Assembly: GCF_041080675.1 (NCBI RefSeq)
Contig: NZ_CP163520.1
Span: forward strand, 8,027,501-8,091,500
Reading direction: 5' to 3'
Source: Streptomyces sp. cg36
GTDB lineage: Bacteria > Actinomycetota > Actinomycetes > Streptomycetales > Streptomycetaceae
Length of the DNA stretch: 64,000 nucleotides
Below are positions 45,869-53,604 of this stretch, piece after piece. Position 1 is the first letter of the stretch; each line of letters begins with the position of its first letter. The translations under genes were made by a program, and so were the position numbers. The notes under the pieces are model-generated. The model was given only the letters and a program-made list of their open reading frames with translations. It was not told where the DNA came from and did not search any database.

Positions 45869-46676
45869 ACACAACTCCAGACCGGGCCTAGTGCAGACCC
45901 ACGCCAGCCACCCGCGTGGTTCCGGCCTCGATTCGGCTTCGGTTCCATTCCCGGCGTCAGCCCCTATAAGCGGTGTGCGAGATTCCGTGTGCGCAGGCTG
46001 TCGGAGACATGAAATTTTCTATGCCGTCGTTGCGTGTGTCGATTTGCCTAGGGCTTCGATGTGTGCGTTTAGTCCTGTCCCGGACGGTGAGTGCGGCGAA
46101 GTGCCTGAGCCCGTCGTGGGGTCAGCGATGGCCCGTGGTCGTTGAGGAGAGGGGGAGGCAGCACGAGAGGCGTTGCGACTGTCCTCGCTGTCTGATTGCC
46201 TACGTGCCATATCGACAGGAGTATGACCGAATCGTTCACGATGGGGGTGGGGCGGAGGCGGAGATTCGGTTCTGCCCAGTCGGTGGCTCACCTCGCGAGT
46301 CGAGCGCAACTGATTTCCATGGTTGCCGAGCCCGTGGCAGCAAGTGAGAGCCGCATGGGCTCGTGGGTTTCGGCGGATGGCCGAGCGCAGCACTCGCGGG
46401 CAGGGGAGGGGAGGTGGCCTGGCCTGATATGAAATCTTCTATCGGCCAGAAGAGAAAACCGATGGCTGCACGATGAGTCCTTGAGGTCTCTTGTAGATTC
46501 GTCGCTCTGACAGGAAATGCGAGGCGCCGTCGGCCGTTTCCTTGTCGGAGACGTCCCGTTGAGGTGTCCTGGCGCGCGTACGGCGGTTCCGGATGGGAAC
46601 CCAGGTGTGTGCAGGTGCGCGCGTGTTGCCTCGGCTCTGGTCGGACTGTTGATTTTGCTTATGTTGAGGAGTTGTT
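45869..46676. other. Lower-GC gene-poor region before parB-like gene
   Basis: 808 bases with reduced GC and no convincing gene on either strand. A 16-nt imperfect direct repeat (14 of 16 identical, ATGAAAT-Y-TTCTAT core) occurs at 46008-46023 and 46428-46443, 420 bases apart. The right copy is about 235 bases before the ParB-like gene. It may mark a plasmid- or element-derived control region. Confidence 0.4.
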
Positions 46677-47705
46677 GTGTCCCCTGCCCGTGACCGCGTA
46701 CCTGTTCAAGGGACGTCCGCAGATTCCTCCACCAGGGGGAGGGCGCGCGCGAGCCTGGTGGAGAGGGTGCTGGGGGGTGTTCCCACGGAGGCGTCTCTGG
46801 AAAAGGTCGCTCTTAATCCGGCCAATCCGAGGGAGAGCCTCGACGAGGAGTACATAGCCCAGCTGGCGGCGAATATGCGACAGGTGGGTCAGATCCAGCC
46901 GGCGACCGTCATGACCCGGGTCGCCTTTCTCATCGCGAACCCCGAATACCGTGACGCCGTGCCGACGGTGGCCGACTTCGTCCTGCTGGACGGCCACTGC
47001 CGCCTGGCAGCAGCCAAGTCCGCCGGTTTGCAGCGGTTGAAGATAGCTCCGGACGACTCGGCCGCCGGAACTCCGGAGGACATCCTAACCGCCGCACTGA
47101 GTGCCAATCACTTCCGGAAAGATCTGAGCTACATAGAGGAGGCGCGGGCCCTGGAAGTCCTGGTGACTTACCACGGGAGTGCGTCCGCCGTCGCCGAAGC
47201 GTTGGGGGGAAAGCTCAACACCAGCTGGATCTCCCAGCGCAGGGCCCTGCTCGCGCTGCCGGAAGACATTCAGGAGCGGGTCGACGCGCGGGAGATCCCA
47301 CTGGAGATCGCCCGGGCGGCCGGGCACAAGGACCCGCAGGAACAACGGGCTTTCGTCGAAACGAAACTGGCCGAACGAGAAGTGGCGCGGGCCCAGAAGG
47401 CCCGGCATCGTGGGCGGGCGGCCACGGCGGTCGATGGTCAGGGCGACGCGGTCGCCCCGGCGGCTACTGACGTTTACGCCGTAAACGACTCCGACCCCAG
47501 TGGCGCGCGACAGTTGCCGTCCGCGCGGCCGTCCGCGGCGTCCGCTTTGGAAGAGGGCGCAGCCCCGTTGGGTGCAGACGCGCATGCGCCGCTGGACTGG
47601 AGCAGCCCAGGGGCCGTGGCTCTGGCCATTCGTGCTCGTATGGGGGTTGAGAAGGCGAGGCAGGTTGCGCGGGAGCTCCTCGACGGGTTTGCAGCCGGAG
47701 TGTGA
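46677..47705 (+). CDS. ParB/Spo0J-family partition-like protein
   Basis: A 342-residue ParB-like protein. The N-terminal CTPase/nuclease-like domain has NPANPRESLDEEYIAQLAAN near residues 45-64, the RQVGQIQPATV motif near 67 and LLDGHCRLAAAKSAG (the GHRR-like box) near 101. The helical domain has SANHFRKDLSYIEEARALEV near 140, and a helix-turn-helix follows (AVAEALGGKLNTSWISQRRA). The C-terminal 100 residues are disordered and end in a short helix that may dimerise. The GTG start has GAGGAG 5 bases upstream. No parA lies nearby, and the gene is flanked by transposase remnants. It may be an orphan left from a plasmid or integrative element. Confidence 0.85.
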   Translation: MSPARDRVPVQGTSADSSTRGRARASLVERVLGGVPTEASLEKVALNPANPRESLDEEYIAQLAANMRQVGQIQPATVMTRVAFLIANPEYRDAVPTVADFVLLDGHCRLAAAKSAGLQRLKIAPDDSAAGTPEDILTAALSANHFRKDLSYIEEARALEVLVTYHGSASAVAEALGGKLNTSWISQRRALLALPEDIQERVDAREIPLEIARAAGHKDPQEQRAFVETKLAEREVARAQKARHRGRAATAVDGQGDAVAPAATDVYAVNDSDPSGARQLPSARPSAASALEEGAAPLGADAHAPLDWSSPGAVALAIRARMGVEKARQVARELLDGFAAGV

Positions 47706-47745
47706 TCCGGTGAGGAGGGGCGGATGGGCCTACTGAGGTTGTGGG

Positions 47746-47925
47746 TGTGATGTCGTGGAGAGGTGGCGCGCGGGACAGTCCAACACCGCCTTCACCGACC
47801 CCGACCACCTGATACGCGTGCTCCGCCACAGACTCCGCGAACTCCAGTACCGCCCCGACCTCCTCGACGGATGCCTCGCCGGAACCGGCCTCACACTCAC
47901 GACATCCCGCCCACAACCTCAGTAA
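47746..47925 (+). pseudogene. IS630-type transposase, C-terminal remnant
   Basis: In one frame the sequence FTDPDHLIRVLRHRLRELQY, then RPDLLDGCLAGTGLTL ends at a TAA at 47923. This is the end of IS630-type DDE transposases (pattern HLxxxLRxRLRxxQYRPxLLDGxLAxTGL). Nothing of the catalytic core is present upstream, where the ParB-like gene ends. It is not the other half of the N-terminal remnant at 33022, because the two are 14 kb apart. Confidence 0.6.
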
Positions 47926-48255
47926 TAGGGGACTCGGCCGCGTCCTCAATGGCGTCGCTGCCTCCGCCCACGCCCGTACCGGCAGGTGTGCGCCGTGGCG
48001 GTAGATGACGTGAGTGAGTTGGCGCGCGCCCGACCGCGCTTGCCGCAGGCTGGCTGTGGTGACGTGCCGCACAGCTGTGGGTATGCGAAACCGGTATATA
48101 GCGTCGCATAACAAGACCATCGCCATGATGAGTGATCTTTAACCGATCACCGCTTGTGCGAATTTCGACCTAGAGTGATTGAAAATTCTGTGATCTAGGA
48201 TCAAAAGCGCTGATCAGCGGCTGATCGGCGCCTGAAACAACCGAGGTTTCACCGC
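47926..48255. promoter_or_regulatory. A/T-rich promoter region of the wall protein
   Basis: 330 bases, with A/T rising sharply after 48090. GTGATC (48132-48137) and GATCAC (48145-48150) form a 6-bp inverted repeat with a 7-base spacer. GCTGATCAGC lies further down, near 48208. These may be regulator sites for the LAATG gene. No gene was seen. Confidence 0.45.
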
Positions 48256-49173
48256 ATGAAGTTCCAGCACCTCGCGGGTGCCGTCCTGGCCACGGCAGTC
48301 GCGCCTGTCGTCTTCCTGGCCCCGCCCGCATTCGCCGACCCCGCAGCCGAACCCACGGCGTCCGTGCAGCCGGAGACGGGGGACAAGCCCGTCGAGAAGA
48401 AGAAGCTCCCGGTGGTGCCGCTGACCCTCTCCAGCGACGAGAGCGTCGTCCCGGGGGAATGGCTCCACTTGCGGCTGGACCTGAGCAACCCGGACCCCGC
48501 CGAACTGTCCGGCATGCGGCTGGCCTTCGTGACGGGTACGAACATGCACATCCCGCGGAAGGAGGACTTCGAGACCGCCATCAGGTTCGAGCAGCGGACT
48601 GAGAACGGTTCTTGGAAGTCGCTCGACCGCGAGCCCGGCCGGGACGACTTCAACGAGTTCTTTCTCGACGTCCCGACGATGCCCCAGGGCGGAAAGCTGT
48701 CGATCCAGCTTCGGCTGCGCTACGAGCCGCGGTTGCTGAGCGACACGGCAGTCAGCGGGTTCATCTACCCGAGCGTTGCCAAGCGGATGCCGGACCGTGA
48801 GCCGGACCGGTACCCCTTCCACCACTGGAAGTGGATCCTCCCCACCCCCAGCCCCAAGCCCACCCCGGGCAAGACGGAGTCGGGCAAGCCTGACACCGGC
48901 AAGCCGAAGCCGCAGCCGACCGCGACCACGGCGAAGCCGTCGAGCACCACGAGCAGCCACCCCACCCCGAACGGTGGCTCGAAGGCGACGTCGACCGCCA
49001 CCACGACCGGCGCACCGGCCGGTGCCGGTGGTACCGGTAGCGCTGGTGGCGACCTGGCTGCCACCGGAGCGGGCGGCGCCCTCCCGTGGGCCGCCGGCGC
49101 CGGAGCGGTCGCAGTCGCCCTTGGCGCTGGGCTCTTCCTGAAGACCCGTGACCGCCGGACGCGGGCACACTGA
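48256..49173 (+). CDS. LAATG-type sortase-anchored cell-wall protein
   Basis: A 305-residue exported surface protein. A signal peptide (residues 1-27, ending AFA) leads to a beta-rich domain of about 150 residues (LTLSSDESVVPGEWLHLRLD, SIQLRLRYEPRLLSDTAVSG). A Pro/Thr/Lys-rich wall-spanning stalk (about 195-265) follows, with SGKPDTGKPKPQ. The C-terminal sorting signal is LAATG near residue 271, a hydrophobic helix (PWAAGAGAVAVALGAGLFL) and the basic tail KTRDRRTRAH. LAXTG is the motif of class E sortases, which also anchor Streptomyces chaplins. No sortase gene is in the window. A strong T-tailed terminator follows. Confidence 0.85.
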   Translation: MKFQHLAGAVLATAVAPVVFLAPPAFADPAAEPTASVQPETGDKPVEKKKLPVVPLTLSSDESVVPGEWLHLRLDLSNPDPAELSGMRLAFVTGTNMHIPRKEDFETAIRFEQRTENGSWKSLDREPGRDDFNEFFLDVPTMPQGGKLSIQLRLRYEPRLLSDTAVSGFIYPSVAKRMPDREPDRYPFHHWKWILPTPSPKPTPGKTESGKPDTGKPKPQPTATTAKPSSTTSSHPTPNGGSKATSTATTTGAPAGAGGTGSAGGDLAATGAGGALPWAAGAGAVAVALGAGLFLKTRDRRTRAH

Positions 49174-49191
49174 CGTACGCGTTTCCAGAGC

Positions 49192-49235
49192 CCGTGGGCC
49201 GGAGTGGCAGAGCGCCACTCCGGCCCACGGTTTTT
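49192..49235 (+). terminator. 17-bp stem terminator with T5 tail
   Basis: CCGTGGGCCGGAGTGGC (49192-49208) is matched exactly at 49214-49230 around a 5-base loop and is followed by TTTTT (49231-49235). This is a classical intrinsic terminator after the wall-protein gene. Confidence 0.92.
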
Positions 49236-49408
49236 CGGGGTGATCCTCTGCTTGCGACAGTCGAGCGCGATGGCCCCCGGGGCGCCTCGGCAGTCCTCGG
49301 GCGGACACTCTCGTACTTTGGTGGTTGCTCAGTACGTCGAGCACCGCTTGGGCTCAGCCACGTGGAGGCGATGCCTGGGGATGCGAGCCCGCCGGTCCTG
49401 GGGCCGGG

Positions 49409-49936
49409 TCAGGCGGCCGGGTGGGCGGTGTGGTTGCGGCCCGAGCCGGATCGGCGGACGTCCCGGGCGGCCAGGGCGATCATGACGGCGGGAATGAGGA
49501 CGTCGTTGGCCAGAATGCCACCCGTGTTTCCGGCGGAGTGGTCACCGTGGGCGAACCACTGGTAGACGTGCCCGACGGCGGCTCCCCAAAGAAACGCGGC
49601 AGCCGCCAGCCCGCTCGTGAGGCGCTCGCGGGGTGGCGCGGACGCGGCGCGGAAGCCCAGCACGGCGAGGCCGAGGTTGGCGAAGGCGATCTCGAACTGG
49701 AACGGCGAGTGGGCGAAGCCGATGGTGTCGGCCATGACGGTCGGGGCCGCCAGGAACGAGATCGTGACATACAGGCTTCCGATGCCGAGAGCACCTACGG
49801 CCCACCACCGCTGCCAGATCTCCGCCGTCGATCGGTCCGGGCCGCGGCGACGGCAGCTCAGCATGGCCCCGAGGGCGGGCACCAGCATGAAGAGCAGCGG
49901 AAACGTGGTCTGAACAGCGTACGGGAGGTTGTCCAT
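49409..49936 (-). CDS. DUF6790-like four-helix membrane protein
   Basis: A 175-residue membrane protein with about four to five helices, near residues 8-28 (TTFPLLFMLVPALGAML), 47-70, 80-96, 108-126 and 140-155. It contains the pattern AHSPFQFEIAFANLGLAVLG and VYQWFAHGDHSAGNTGG, typical of a small Streptomyces membrane family of unknown role (DUF6790-like). The gene is divergent from a MarR regulator. The 56 bases between the two starts hold a 28-bp dyad that very likely lets the regulator control both genes. A transport or membrane-stress role is possible. Confidence 0.75.
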   Translation of the reverse strand: MDNLPYAVQTTFPLLFMLVPALGAMLSCRRRGPDRSTAEIWQRWWAVGALGIGSLYVTISFLAAPTVMADTIGFAHSPFQFEIAFANLGLAVLGFRAASAPPRERLTSGLAAAAFLWGAAVGHVYQWFAHGDHSAGNTGGILANDVLIPAVMIALAARDVRRSGSGRNHTAHPAA

Positions 49937-49945
49937 GACCCGAGT

Positions 49946-49973
49946 GTTGCATGGTTAATATTAACGACGCAAC
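49946..49973. promoter_or_regulatory. 28-bp operator palindrome shared by divergent genes
   Basis: GTTAATATTAAC (49954-49965) is a perfect 12-bp palindrome. Around it GTTGC (49946-49950) pairs with GCAAC (49969-49973), with one further matched pair between, so 24 of 28 positions are symmetric. It fills most of the 56-base gap between the membrane protein and MarR starts and probably is the MarR operator. Confidence 0.8.
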
Positions 49974-49992
49974 AATCAGGTAGAGTGGACGC

Positions 49993-50481
49993 ATGGACGA
50001 AGGACTGGCAGAGCTTCTCTACCGCGTGGTCATGCTGATGGGCGAGGCGGCCAGGCGCCGCGCCGACCCCGACCAGCGCCTCTCCCACAGCCAACTGCGG
50101 TTGCTGGGAACCCTTGAGGAGATCCAGCCCGCCACACAGCACCAGCTCGCCGAGGCCCTGGCCCTGTCCGACCCCGCCATCAGCCGCGCCCTGCGCCCAC
50201 TGGAAGCGGAGGGGTATGTGACGATCGCCGTCGACCCCGCCCATCGGCGCCGACGCCTGGTCTCCCTCACGCCAATGGGCCAGGACACCTTCCTGGCCGA
50301 GGGCAAGCCGCTGGAGGAGGAGCTCCGCACCGCCCTCGTGCAGGCCGGTTTCCCGTACGAGCGCTACCTCGCGGACACCTACCGGCTCGCCGAACTGCTG
50401 ACACCCGCGCAACCACGGCGCGCGACCACGACCCGGCGGCCGGACGACACACCGGAACCGGATGGGGCGGGACCGGTATGA
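49993..50481 (+). CDS. MarR-family transcriptional regulator
   Basis: A 162-residue winged-helix regulator. The recognition region reads LSHSQLRLLGTLEEIQPATQ, then HQLAEALALSDPAISRALRP near residues 31-75. The wing is YVTIAVDPAHRRRRLVSLT near 82-100, with the DxRxRR/L pattern of MarR proteins. The C-terminal helices (105-140) would form the dimer interface. It is divergent from a four-helix membrane protein, and a 28-bp palindrome lies between them, so negative autoregulation and control of the membrane protein are likely. The ligand is unknown. The Thr/Pro-rich C-terminus is beyond the fold. Confidence 0.9.
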   Translation: MDEGLAELLYRVVMLMGEAARRRADPDQRLSHSQLRLLGTLEEIQPATQHQLAEALALSDPAISRALRPLEAEGYVTIAVDPAHRRRRLVSLTPMGQDTFLAEGKPLEEELRTALVQAGFPYERYLADTYRLAELLTPAQPRRATTTRRPDDTPEPDGAGPV

Positions 50482-50651
50482 GTCAGGGGTGCTCCAGCGC
50501 GAAGTCGCCACGCGCCTGGCACCACCCGACTCACCTGGGCTGCCGGTCGGTGCTCTGCCCCCGACTCGGCAACCTACAGCCGCTTGCGCCGCGCATGAGC
50601 GTGTCCATGTGAGGGCGCACTCATGCGCGGCGGTTGCCCGTACCGGGGCGG

Positions 50652-51131
50652 TCAGTAACCGGAGTTGACGTTGTCGATGGAACCGTAGGTGTGAGCGGCG
50701 TAGTTGCAGGCCGCGGTGATGTTGGCCACGGGTTCGAAGATGTCCCACGCCGTTCCGGCGATGTGGTACCTGCGGAACGTGGGATCGATGATCTGGAGCA
50801 GCCCCTTGGAGGGGGTGCCGGCGCGGGCGTTGGAGTCCCAGTTGTTGACGGCCCTGGGGTTGCCTCCCGACTCGCGTTTGATGTTGCGCAGGATGCCGGC
50901 GTAGGACCCGGGGATGTGCTTGGACCTCATGATGGTCAGCGCATTGCCGATCCACCGGTCCATGACGCGGGAGGACACCTGCGGTGTGATTGCGGGATGG
51001 GGGGCAGCGGCGGCCGGGGGAGCGGTGTTCAGGGTGAGTGTCGCCGTCGTGACGATGGCGACGACACCGGCTGCGGACATCGCACGCAGACGGGCAGGCA
51101 GGCAGGTCAGGGCAGGTGTGAACGCAGACAT
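50652..51131 (-). CDS. Secreted transglycosylase (SLT domain)
   Basis: A 159-residue exported lysozyme-like protein. A signal peptide (about residues 1-40, with MSAAGVVAIVTTATLTLNTA and ending PAAAA) precedes the SLT domain. The catalytic Glu sits in NIKRESGGNPRAVNNWDSNA near residue 80, followed by GLLQIIDPTFRRY (the GLMQI box) and an ending with NITAACNYAAHTYGS, typical of Streptomyces transglycosylases. It should cleave peptidoglycan glycan strands. The ATG at 51131 opens the signal peptide, with GAAGG upstream. Its long leader contains a repeated CTCAAGAGG-TTG motif. Confidence 0.88.
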   Translation of the reverse strand: MSAFTPALTCLPARLRAMSAAGVVAIVTTATLTLNTAPPAAAAPHPAITPQVSSRVMDRWIGNALTIMRSKHIPGSYAGILRNIKRESGGNPRAVNNWDSNARAGTPSKGLLQIIDPTFRRYHIAGTAWDIFEPVANITAACNYAAHTYGSIDNVNSGY

Positions 51132-51716
51132 GATGGGGGCCTTCCAGCACGAGGTGGGTGAACAGCGGCCTCGACTCAAACCTCTTGAGATGCAAGGAGG
51201 TTGGTCCAGAGAAACCGTGTGTGCACATGGTGGGCAACCCTGAAGGTGGTCTGCAAGGGCGCACGCACTGTCGTGCTCCGTAGCAACCCTCTTGAGGGGG
51301 AGGGAAGTTTCAGGAGGGGTGGAGGTGTATCCCTGCTGTCGCGAGCCGTGGGTGTTCCCCGCCGTATGCGGTGCTTCACATCGTCGGTGATGTGTTCATG
51401 GGATACGTCACGATCGCAACATGCTTGTGGCGGAATGGGGTTGGGAGGTCGGTCAGGTTGTTCCGTCCGCCGACGCACACCCTCGGTTTGCGCTCACACG
51501 TAGGTTCGTTGGGGGGTGTCGGAGCGGTTGGAGGCGCGGTGATTCTCGATCGGACCGCTGTAGGTGTGGTGGCTGAGCCTGTCCCTGCCCGCAGATCGGC
51601 TGACTGCGAGGGTGGATGCCGGAGGGGATCGTCGCGGTCCCCTCCGGCCCAGGCCGGCGTTTCTCTGCAGGGCCTCGAAGGTTGACGCGCGCGGAAGACA
51701 CCGATTTGCTGGCCCG
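51132..51716. other. Long leader/intergenic region
   Basis: 585 bases between the divergent transglycosylase and GNAT genes. A 13-nt repeat, CAAMCCTCTTGAG on the plus strand, occurs at 51177-51189 and 51284-51296. I looked for a c-di-AMP riboswitch, common before such genes, and could not align one. No gene was recognised. Confidence 0.4.
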
Positions 51717-52163
51717 ATGAACGACCTTCGTGTTCAAACGGTGGACGACGACGCCTCGATCCGCGATTGGCAGTACGTCCACAACGTGATCATCCCCGGC
51801 GATGAACTGTCACTCGACGACGTCCGGACCCGCACTGGCCGCAACCTCATGGAGGTCGTCTACGTCGGCGACGCCCTGGTCGGCTGCACCACCGTCCGCC
51901 CACCCACCATGGACAACGGCGCCACCGCAACGGTCATCGTCCGGGTCCTGCCCGAACACCGCCGCCGCGGCCTCGGCGCTCGACTTTACGAGCGCGCCCT
52001 GGGCCAGGCCCGCGCGCTGGACGCCGAGGTGATCGAGACCGTGGTGCTGGCGTCCAACCCGGACGGGCTGCGCTTCGCCGAACGGCATGGGTTCATCGAG
52101 CTCGAACGCTATCTGCTGCGCGAGGGCGATACCGTGCCGTGGATCGATCTGCGTCTGAGCTGA
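51717..52163 (+). CDS. GNAT family N-acetyltransferase
   Basis: A 148-residue single-domain GNAT protein. It has VIVRVLPEHRRRGLGARLYE near residues 74-93, carrying the acetyl-CoA pyrophosphate-binding R/Q-x-x-G-x-G motif. VLASNPDGLRFAERHGFIEL near 105-125 is the usual final part. It would acetylate a small amine or protein. The ATG at 51717 begins the domain (LRVQTVDDDASIRDW). Upstream in-frame codons are Arg-rich and unlike the family. It stands alone between the transglycosylase and a peptidase inhibitor-like gene. Confidence 0.88.
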   Translation: MNDLRVQTVDDDASIRDWQYVHNVIIPGDELSLDDVRTRTGRNLMEVVYVGDALVGCTTVRPPTMDNGATATVIVRVLPEHRRRGLGARLYERALGQARALDAEVIETVVLASNPDGLRFAERHGFIELERYLLREGDTVPWIDLRLS

Positions 52164-52465
52164 CCCGCGAGACACAGCCCCACTTCCAGCGGGTACTACC
52201 AAACACCTGGCGCGCGTGGTGGACATCCGCTTCGCGCGACTGCGACTGGGCTGTTCCGTCGGTGCCCGCTGGAACACCGTCGACCGGAACAGCGTCCCCG
52301 GGACCTCGGCGATGACGAGCTCCTGGTCGCTCGCCTTGCCTCGCCTTGTGTCAGTGGCTGGGATGTTCCGTGAAGTCCGTGTCGCGTCGACACAGGGCAG
52401 GCATCCTGTCTGCGGGCTGATGGGTCCAGTTTCCCGGCGTGTACGGCCACACGGAAGGGCGTCAG

Positions 52466-52876
52466 ATGAACAGGGCTTCCCAGACACTCGCCACCGGCAT
52501 GCTGACCGCTGTCCTTCTGTCGGGCGGTGCAGCCGCGGCGGACCAGCAGACGCCCGCGGGACCGCACGCGTGGTCGGACTGTCCGCGGGCCACCTGGTGC
52601 ATGTGGGACGGAGACAACGCCGTCGGCGACATCTACAGCGACTCCAACGAGCCCAAGTACAACCCGGACCTCACGGAGTACGGATGGAACGACCGGGCCA
52701 ACTCCGTCGTGAACAATTCCACTCGGAACATCTGCGTCTACTGGGACAAGAACTACGGCGGCAATTACGTGCGCATCGCAGCCGGGGGCAAGGTGAACCT
52801 CCCGGTCTCCTGGCGCAACCGCGTGAGTTCGTACCGCCAACTACCTTCCGGTGTCAGTAGTTGCGTGTACGACTGA
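52466..52876 (+). CDS. Secreted I36-family peptidase inhibitor-like protein
   Basis: A 136-residue exported protein. A signal peptide (residues 1-25, ending AAAAD) precedes a beta-rich domain with CPRATWCMWDGDNAVGDIYS near 39-58, NNSTRNICVYWDKNYGGNYV near 82-101 and WRNRVSSYR near 116. The paired cysteines and crystallin-like beta repeats fit the I36 (streptomycete metalloproteinase inhibitor, SMPI-like) family. GAAGGG precedes the ATG. If active it would inhibit extracellular metalloproteases, and two such proteases are encoded 30-35 kb away, though a link is only a guess. Confidence 0.8.
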   Translation: MNRASQTLATGMLTAVLLSGGAAAADQQTPAGPHAWSDCPRATWCMWDGDNAVGDIYSDSNEPKYNPDLTEYGWNDRANSVVNNSTRNICVYWDKNYGGNYVRIAAGGKVNLPVSWRNRVSSYRQLPSGVSSCVYD

Positions 52877-52979
52877 TGTGAGGGCACGCACGCTCCAAAG
52901 GTGGCGCGGCGCTGCCTGTTCTTCAGGCGACCACGCCTGGCTCGCGCCGGAGCCGCCCCTGACCCGCGCTGCCGTCACG

Positions 52980-53146
52980 GCTCACAGAACCTCTCAGAGC
53001 GCCTTCCGTCGGCTGCCCGCAGCTGCGAGCGGCGGGCCCTTGTCGTCGATGCCTTCTTCGATCCCGCCGACGCGATCATCGTCGTGCCCAGCCTGATCCG
53101 GCAGGCTCGGCGCAACAGTGGCCCCGGCGGCCCGCGCTCTGCGTAG
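52980..53146 (+). pseudogene. Probable transposase C-terminal remnant
   Basis: One frame encodes ERRALVVDAFFDPADAIIVV followed by PSLIRQARR and a stop at 53144-53146. From memory this resembles the tail of some Streptomyces IS5-type transposases (pattern VIDAFFDLADAIIxVRSLIRxA). The preceding sequence does not contain the rest of a transposase. It could also be chance; confidence is moderate. Confidence 0.4.
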
Positions 53147-53393
53147 CCGGGTTCTGATCCGCCCTCCCCGCTGGTACGCCCCGTCCACGCCGCACAGGAC
53201 CAATGCGTCCTGCACGGCAGAGGACACAGGTATGTGCGCCGCCCCGGATGCGCCGTGCATCCACGCCCTGCGGCGGCAAGCCGTCCCCCGGCCAGCGCCC
53301 GGCCCCTCGTCGGCACCTCTGCGTCGCGTTCCGCAGCAGCAATCACGGGCAGGGCCCGAAGTGGACCCAGGTCTTGCTCTTCTGGACCCCCGT

Positions 53394-53425
53394 CGGAGCG
53401 TATTGTCCGCGGACAATACGCTCCG
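53394..53425. promoter_or_regulatory. 32-bp perfect palindrome upstream of the lanthipeptide precursor
   Basis: Two 16-base arms (53394-53409 and 53410-53425) are exact reverse complements with no spacer. The inner part is TATTGTCCG/CGGACAATA. It lies about 190 bases before the precursor start and looks like a repressor operator, for instance of TetR type. A terminator for an upstream unit is the alternative. Confidence 0.6.
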
Positions 53426-53475
53426 CTCACCGGGACTCCACCTCGCTGACCTCGTACTTCCTCTCCACTTCCATG

Positions 53476-53513
53476 CGGACAACTCGTCCTCCATACCGGA
53501 CAACTGATCCTCC
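53476..53513 (+). repeat. Two 17-nt direct repeats with 21-bp period
   Basis: CGGACAACTCGTCCTCC (53476-53492) and CGGACAACTGATCCTCC (53497-53513) differ at two positions and start 21 bases apart, which is two helical turns. Their CGGACAA half-site also forms the arms of the palindrome at 53394. This suggests activator or repressor binding at the cluster promoter. Confidence 0.6.
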
Positions 53514-53572
53514 GTTACAAGATCGGTCGCGGCGTCGCAGACCGGGGCGCCCCATCCGATCGGCCGGAATTC

Positions 53573-53604
53573 AGAGACCGCAAGCAGAAGAGACCGCAAG
53601 CAGA
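53573..53604 (+). repeat. Perfect 16-bp tandem duplication before the precursor RBS
   Basis: AGAGACCGCAAGCAGA occurs twice without a gap, at 53573-53588 and 53589-53604. The second copy runs directly into the GAGG ribosome binding site of the precursor gene. Confidence 0.85.

Noticed and set aside
47471..47487. A parS site near the ParB-like gene
   Set aside because: The palindrome differs from the TGTTTCACGTGAAACA consensus, so it is listed only as an unexplained repeat.
51132..51480. A c-di-AMP (ydaO) riboswitch before the transglycosylase
   Set aside because: Such switches often precede these genes, but I could not align the conserved core blocks in the leader.
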